From: CAIWHR01 sp039915505
GTDB lineage: Bacteria > Pseudomonadota > Gammaproteobacteria > Burkholderiales > Casimicrobiaceae
Length of the DNA: 36,450 nt
Assembly: GCA_039915505.1 (NCBI GenBank)
Contig: JBDSND010000148.1
Location: forward strand, 1 to 36,450
Direction: 5' to 3'
Made by a program: the position numbers and the translations under genes. The notes below the pieces were generated by a model. The model was not told the origin of the DNA and did not search any database. It saw nothing but the letters and a program-made list of their open reading frames with translations. Each line of letters starts with the position of its first letter. Within the stretch, counting starts at the first letter, position 1. Of the stretch, positions 32,940 to 36,450 are shown one piece after another.

Positions 32940-33607
32940 GGGGTCGCCGTCGTGTTGCCGATCATCCAACCGACGCCGCGAACGTTGCGGATGACGTCGG
33001 CGCCCAGCTTGCGGCGCAGGCCATGCAGGTGGACCTCGACGGCGTTGCTTTCGATCTCGTCGTCCCAGCCGTAGAGCTTTTGCTCGAGCTGGGCGCGCGA
33101 CAGGACGGCACCGGGCCTCGTCATGAGAGCCTCGAGCAACGCGAATTCTCGCGCCGAGAGCGTGACCGGCTCGCCGCGCACACGCGCCTCGCGGGTCGCC
33201 GGCGTCAGGGCGATGTCGCCGAACGCAAGCACCGGCTCGGCACGTCCCGCCTGGCGCCGAGCGAGGGCACGGATGCGCGCAGCCAGTTCGTCGAGCGCGA
33301 ACGGCTTCACCACGTAGTCGTCGGCGCCCGCGTCCAGCCCGGCGACCCGGTCGGCCACCGCGTCACGCGCGGTGAGGATCAGCACCGGGCGCAGGTCGCC
33401 ATTGCGGCGCATCGCCTTCAGCACGTCGAGGCCTTCCTTGCGCGGCAGGCCGAGGTCCAGCAGCACCAGGTCGTGCACCGCTTCGCGCAACGCCAGCTCC
33501 GCGGCTCGCCCGTCCTGAACCCAGTCCACCGTGAACCCGTCCTGGCGCAGCCCCTTCTGGATGCTGGCGCCGATCATCCGGTCGTCTTCGGCAAGCAGCA
33601 ACCGCAT
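32936..33607 (-). CDS. QseB/PmrA-like OmpR-family response regulator
   Basis: The 223-residue protein has a receiver domain (LLLAEDDRMIGASIQKGLRQ, phospho-acceptor Asp51 in LLDLGLPRKEG, ADDYVVKPFALDELAARI) and a winged-helix domain. Its recognition region, LYGWDDEIESNAVEVHLHGL, is characteristic of the QseB/PmrA branch. ATG at 33607 starts directly at the receiver; the frame upstream is open to 33661 but unlike the family. Only a weak purine stretch precedes the start, so it may be transcribed with msrB, 82 bases upstream. The CTTAAG-N5-CTTAAG box beyond the kinase gene is the type of site this branch binds, making degP a likely target. Confidence 0.92.
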   Translation of the reverse strand: MRLLLAEDDRMIGASIQKGLRQDGFTVDWVQDGRAAELALREAVHDLVLLDLGLPRKEGLDVLKAMRRNGDLRPVLILTARDAVADRVAGLDAGADDYVVKPFALDELAARIRALARRQAGRAEPVLAFGDIALTPATREARVRGEPVTLSAREFALLEALMTRPGAVLSRAQLEQKLYGWDDEIESNAVEVHLHGLRRKLGADVIRNVRGVGWMIGNTTATP

Positions 33608-33689
33608 GCGGTAGCTTTCGGAACACGACCCGCCTGTCCAAGCCGTGGCGGGCGACGCCAATCGGCCCGTAGGAGGCAGGCGATGCTGG

Positions 33690-34094
33690 TTACTCGGGCT
33701 TGGTGGGATCGAACGTGAGCGCGGCGGAATTCATGCAATAACGAAGCCCCGTAGGTTCGGGACCATCCTCGAACACATGGCCGAGATGCGCATCGCACGC
33801 CGCGCACACGACCTCGGTGCGACGCATGAAAAAGGTGACGTCGTCTTCCGTCCGCACGTTCTCGTTTCCCACCGGGGCGGAGAAGCTCGGCCAGCCGGTT
33901 CCGGACTCGAACTTGGCTTCGGAACTGAAGAGGGGCGTGCCGCAACCGACGCACCGGTAGGTGCCATCCTCGTGGTTGTCCCACAGCGCACCGCTGAACG
34001 CGCGTTCCGTGCCCTTCCGGCGCGTGACGCGGTACTGTTCGGGCGTGAGCTCCGCACGCCATTGCGCATCGGTTTTGCTGACCTTGTCGACCAT
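33690..34094 (-). CDS. msrB: Peptide-methionine (R)-S-oxide reductase MsrB
   Basis: MsrB repairs oxidised methionine by reducing the R-sulfoxide. The 134-residue protein has two zinc-binding CxxC motifs (Cys48/51 and Cys97/100), the GTGWPSF motif at 65-71, HLGHVFEDGP, and the catalytic Cys120 in RYCMNS. There is no signal peptide, so it is cytoplasmic. GGAG four bases upstream supports the ATG at 34094. It is the first gene of a minus-strand series with the QseB/QseC-like pair and degP, which would place oxidative repair beside envelope control. Confidence 0.96.
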   Translation of the reverse strand: MVDKVSKTDAQWRAELTPEQYRVTRRKGTERAFSGALWDNHEDGTYRCVGCGTPLFSSEAKFESGTGWPSFSAPVGNENVRTEDDVTFFMRRTEVVCAACDAHLGHVFEDGPEPTGLRYCMNSAALTFDPTKPE

Positions 34095-34183
34095 TTGGCT
34101 CTCCGTCGCGATGCCATGCTGGTTGCCGGCGTGGGCCCTTTACAGCTAGGGACGCTGCCCCACCCACGCGCTCATCAAAATGT

Positions 34184-35467
34184 GTGTCGTGCAGTATAGT
34201 GGAGGGTCGGGCCCCGTTCCTTACACCCATCCCGCCTCCTAAAGCCTTGGATACCGCGACCGTCGGTACGTTCCGCCGCGATGCACGGGTCATCGGCCTC
34301 GTCGCCACGGCCCACTGGACCTCGCATTTTCTGCAACTCGCGTTGCCGCCGCTGTTCGTTTTCCTAAGGGCCGAGTTCGGGGTGAGCTATGCGGCGCTCG
34401 GCGCCTTGACCGGGGTTTTCTACCTCGGCAGCGCGCTGTCGCAGTTCGTCGCGGGCTTCGCCGTGGACCGGTTCGGCGCGCGGCCCGTGCTCTTTGCCGG
34501 GATGGGGCTGCTGGCGGCCGGAACGTTCGTCGCCGGTGTGGTACCGGTGTTCGGCATGCTCTATTTGCTCGCGGCGTTGATGGGAATCGGCAACGGCGTC
34601 TTCCATCCCGCCGATTTCGCCGTGCTCAATGGCCGCATTGAGCCGCGCCGCCTTGGTCATGCGTACAGCATCCACGGCGTGGGCGGCAGCCTCGGCTATG
34701 CGCTCGCGCCCCTGGCGAGCTTTGCACTCGCCAGCGCATTTGGCTGGCGCACTGCGCTGATGGTGATGGGGCTGGTCGGGCTAGGGGTGCTGCTGATGCT
34801 CGCGGTCAACGGGCGTGACCTCGACACGGTCGGCCATCGTGGCAACGAGACGGCCGTCAGCCGGGCGGCGAGCTTCGCCATCTTCCGCCAGGCGCCGATC
34901 CTGCTTTGCTTCGCGTTCTTCTGCTTCTATACCGTGGCGATCATCGCCGTGCAGACCTTTGCGGCACCGGCTCTGAACGCCGCCCATGGCATCTCGCTCG
35001 CGATCGCGACCTCGGCCGTGACGGCCTACCTGCTCGGCAGCACCGCCGGCATCATCGCAGGGGGGTTCTTCGTCGGCCGGACGTGGCGGCCCGAACGGCT
35101 GGCGGCGCTCGGACTCGCGGCCGGGGCGGTCGTCATGGTGGCGGTCGCCACACTGCCGATCGCGGCTGCGGCTGCGGTGCCCCTTCTGGCGATCGCCGGT
35201 TTCGCGCTCGGCAGCACCGGGCCGTCGCGCGACATGCTGGTGCGCACGATCGCGCCGCCCGGCGCGGCCGGGCGGACCTACGGGTTCGTGTATTCGGGCC
35301 TTGACGTGGGCGCGACCGCCGGCCCGGTGATTGCCGGCGTGCTGCTCGACCATCATGCTCCCCGGATGGTCTTTGCCGGCATCGCGTTGTTCCTGTTGCT
35401 CGCGGTAGGCACCGTACTGAGCACCCGCCGTCCTGCCCCGGCCGCAGCCGTGGGCCAACCGGGATAG
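34184..35467 (+). CDS. MFS transporter
   Basis: The 427-residue frame encodes a 12-helix major facilitator. Residues after about 35 are hydrophobic with a degenerate motif A (AVDRFGARPVL) between helices 2 and 3, and GIGNGVFHPADFAVL in helix 4, a segment seen in fosmidomycin-resistance-like and related MFS families. The start is unsure: GTG at 34184 opens the frame without a clear ribosome-binding site; GTG at 34199 and TTG at 34247 are alternatives, the last giving 406 residues with a shorter N-terminus. It is divergent from msrB and followed 19 bases later by an SDR gene in the same direction. Substrate unknown. Confidence 0.88.
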   Translation: MSCSIVEGRAPFLTPIPPPKALDTATVGTFRRDARVIGLVATAHWTSHFLQLALPPLFVFLRAEFGVSYAALGALTGVFYLGSALSQFVAGFAVDRFGARPVLFAGMGLLAAGTFVAGVVPVFGMLYLLAALMGIGNGVFHPADFAVLNGRIEPRRLGHAYSIHGVGGSLGYALAPLASFALASAFGWRTALMVMGLVGLGVLLMLAVNGRDLDTVGHRGNETAVSRAASFAIFRQAPILLCFAFFCFYTVAIIAVQTFAAPALNAAHGISLAIATSAVTAYLLGSTAGIIAGGFFVGRTWRPERLAALGLAAGAVVMVAVATLPIAAAAAVPLLAIAGFALGSTGPSRDMLVRTIAPPGAAGRTYGFVYSGLDVGATAGPVIAGVLLDHHAPRMVFAGIALFLLLAVGTVLSTRRPAPAAAVGQPG

Positions 35468-35486
35468 AAACACAACGGAGCTTGAT

Positions 35487-36266
35487 ATGGATCTAGGCAT
35501 CTCAGGTCGCAAGGCGCTGGTGTGCGCCGCGAGCAAGGGACTCGGGCGGGGCTGCGCGCAGGCGCTTGCCGACGCGGGGGTCGACGTCACGATCGTCGCG
35601 CGCACCGAGGACACCGTGCGCCGCGCCGCGGAGGAAATCGGTGCGCGGGCGGGCCGACGCGTGCAAGCACTAGCCGCGGACATCACCACCCCCGAAGGAC
35701 GCGCGGCGGCGCTGGCGATGTGCCCGCAACCGGACATCCTAATCAACAACGCCGGCGGCCCGCCCCCGGGCGATTTCCGCGAGTGGGATCGCGATGCGTG
35801 GATCCGGGCGATCGACGCCAACATGCTGACGCCGATCGAGCTCATCAAGGCGACCGTGGACGGCATGATCGAGCGGCGCTTCGGCAGGATCGTGAACATC
35901 ACGTCCGGAGCCGTGAAGGCGCCGATCGATGTGCTGGGCCTTTCCAACGGGGCCCGCAGCGGTCTCACCGGCTTCGTGGCCGGACTCGCCCGCAAGGTCG
36001 CGGGGCACAACGTCACGATCAACAACATGCTGCCCGGGTACTTCGAAACCGACCGGCTTCGAACCACCATGCAGGCGCGTGCCAAATCGACCGGCAAGTC
36101 ATTCGAGGAGACTTTGGAGGCGGGGCGGAAGAGCACGCCCGCCGGACGGTATGGCTCGCCCGAGGAGTTCGGCGCCACGTGTGCGTTCCTGTGTAGCGTG
36201 CACGCGGGGTTCATTGTCGGGCAGAACATACTCCTCGACGGCGGCGCCTATCCCGGCACCTTCTAG
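35487..36266 (+). CDS. Atypical SDR family protein lacking the YxxxK pair
   Basis: The 259-residue protein has the SDR fold marks: AASKGLG at 14-20 for cofactor binding, NNAGG at 87-91, Ser140 in ITSG, and GQNILLDGGAYPG at the C-terminus. At the catalytic positions, 13 and 17 residues after Ser140, it has Ser153 and Arg157 (in LGLSNGAR) in place of Tyr and Lys. The DNA there is clean, so this is not a frameshift. It may catalyse a different reaction or bind ligand without classical hydride transfer. GGAG at 35477-35480 lies six bases before the ATG. It probably forms an operon with the MFS gene 19 bases upstream. Confidence 0.9.
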   Translation: MDLGISGRKALVCAASKGLGRGCAQALADAGVDVTIVARTEDTVRRAAEEIGARAGRRVQALAADITTPEGRAAALAMCPQPDILINNAGGPPPGDFREWDRDAWIRAIDANMLTPIELIKATVDGMIERRFGRIVNITSGAVKAPIDVLGLSNGARSGLTGFVAGLARKVAGHNVTINNMLPGYFETDRLRTTMQARAKSTGKSFEETLEAGRKSTPAGRYGSPEEFGATCAFLCSVHAGFIVGQNILLDGGAYPGTF

Positions 36267-36271
36267 GGCTG

Positions 36272-36450
36272 ACGTGGCTGCACGCCCCGATAGCGTCGTT
36301 GGCTCCTCGCGCGCGCCTCGCCGTACATCCGGGTACTGTCTCGTTGCGCGCTGCGGGCCGCCTTGCTCTCGGGGCGTTCGCCTCCGTCAGCCACGTGGCT
36401 GCACGCCCCGATAGCGTCGTTGGCTCCTCGCGCGCGCGTCGCCGTACATC
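36272..36450. repeat. Tandem repeat with a 121-base period, running off the window end
   Basis: The 58 bases at 36272-36329 recur at 36393-36450 with a single mismatch (C to G in the GC-run). The period is 121 bases and the second copy is cut by the window edge, so the number of units is unknown. The unit holds a perfect 12-bp palindrome, AGCCACGTGGCT (36389-36400), and an 8-bp inverted pair, GGCTGACG (36267-36274) with CGTCAGCC (36385-36392). It starts six bases after the SDR stop codon. I do not recognise it as a known element. Confidence 0.85.

Noticed and set aside
34193..34200. TATAGT/TATACT as a bidirectional promoter between msrB and the MFS gene
   Set aside because: No -35 element lies at the right distance on either strand, and on the plus strand it falls inside the longest possible MFS coding frame.

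Overview
The window is GC-rich DNA, with G or C at most third codon positions, and is packed with genes on both strands. It looks like a chromosomal segment of a betaproteobacterium, probably Burkholderiales-like. I base this on the mix of a TRAP transporter next to a CaiB/BaiF CoA-transferase, glcDEF, ispD-ispF, OmpR/EnvZ, QseBC-like regulators, divergent bepA/moaC, and paired DUF1800/DUF1501 genes. The genus cannot be fixed from the sequence alone. I saw no tRNA, rRNA, CRISPR array, transposase or phage gene.

Left part (1-8730), small-molecule catabolism and transport. After the 3' end of a TPR-type regulator come an aldehyde dehydrogenase, a classical SDR and a Bcr/CflA-type MFS exporter, all on the plus strand. 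They meet a minus-strand operon head-on: TRAP binding protein, small permease, large permease and a class III CoA-transferase. A divergent control region at 8731-8961 separates this operon from the next block.

Middle-left (8962-17588), a long plus-strand array: glcD, a second GlcD/D-lactate-dehydrogenase-like flavoprotein, a glutathione S-transferase, glcE, glcF, a hotdog thioesterase, a GNAT acetyltransferase, then ispD and ispF of the MEP isoprenoid pathway. From the GST onward the genes overlap or nearly abut, which suggests translational coupling. A heptanucleotide tandem repeat sits just before the GST gene. IspD has Arg where the catalytic Lys of the family is expected.

Middle-right (17795-27070), regulation and exported proteins. 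envZ and ompR (minus) diverge from a Spy/CpxP-like periplasmic protein, and a CpxR-type direct repeat lies between them. A well-formed sigma-70 promoter then drives a two-gene operon of exported proteins of unknown role: one carries three exact 50-residue DUF5648 repeats fused to DUF1800, the other is a Tat-signal DUF1501 protein. A hybrid histidine kinase and a NarL-type regulator converge on that operon.

Right part (27298-36450), envelope and protein quality control: bepA, moaC (divergent), a DegP-type protease, a QseBC-like two-component pair, msrB, an MFS transporter and an atypical SDR lacking the YxxxK catalytic pair. A perfect PmrA/QseB-type box (CTTAAG-N5-CTTAAG) lies in front of degP. 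Together with ompR/envZ/Spy this makes an envelope-stress neighbourhood. The window ends inside a 121-bp-period tandem repeat.
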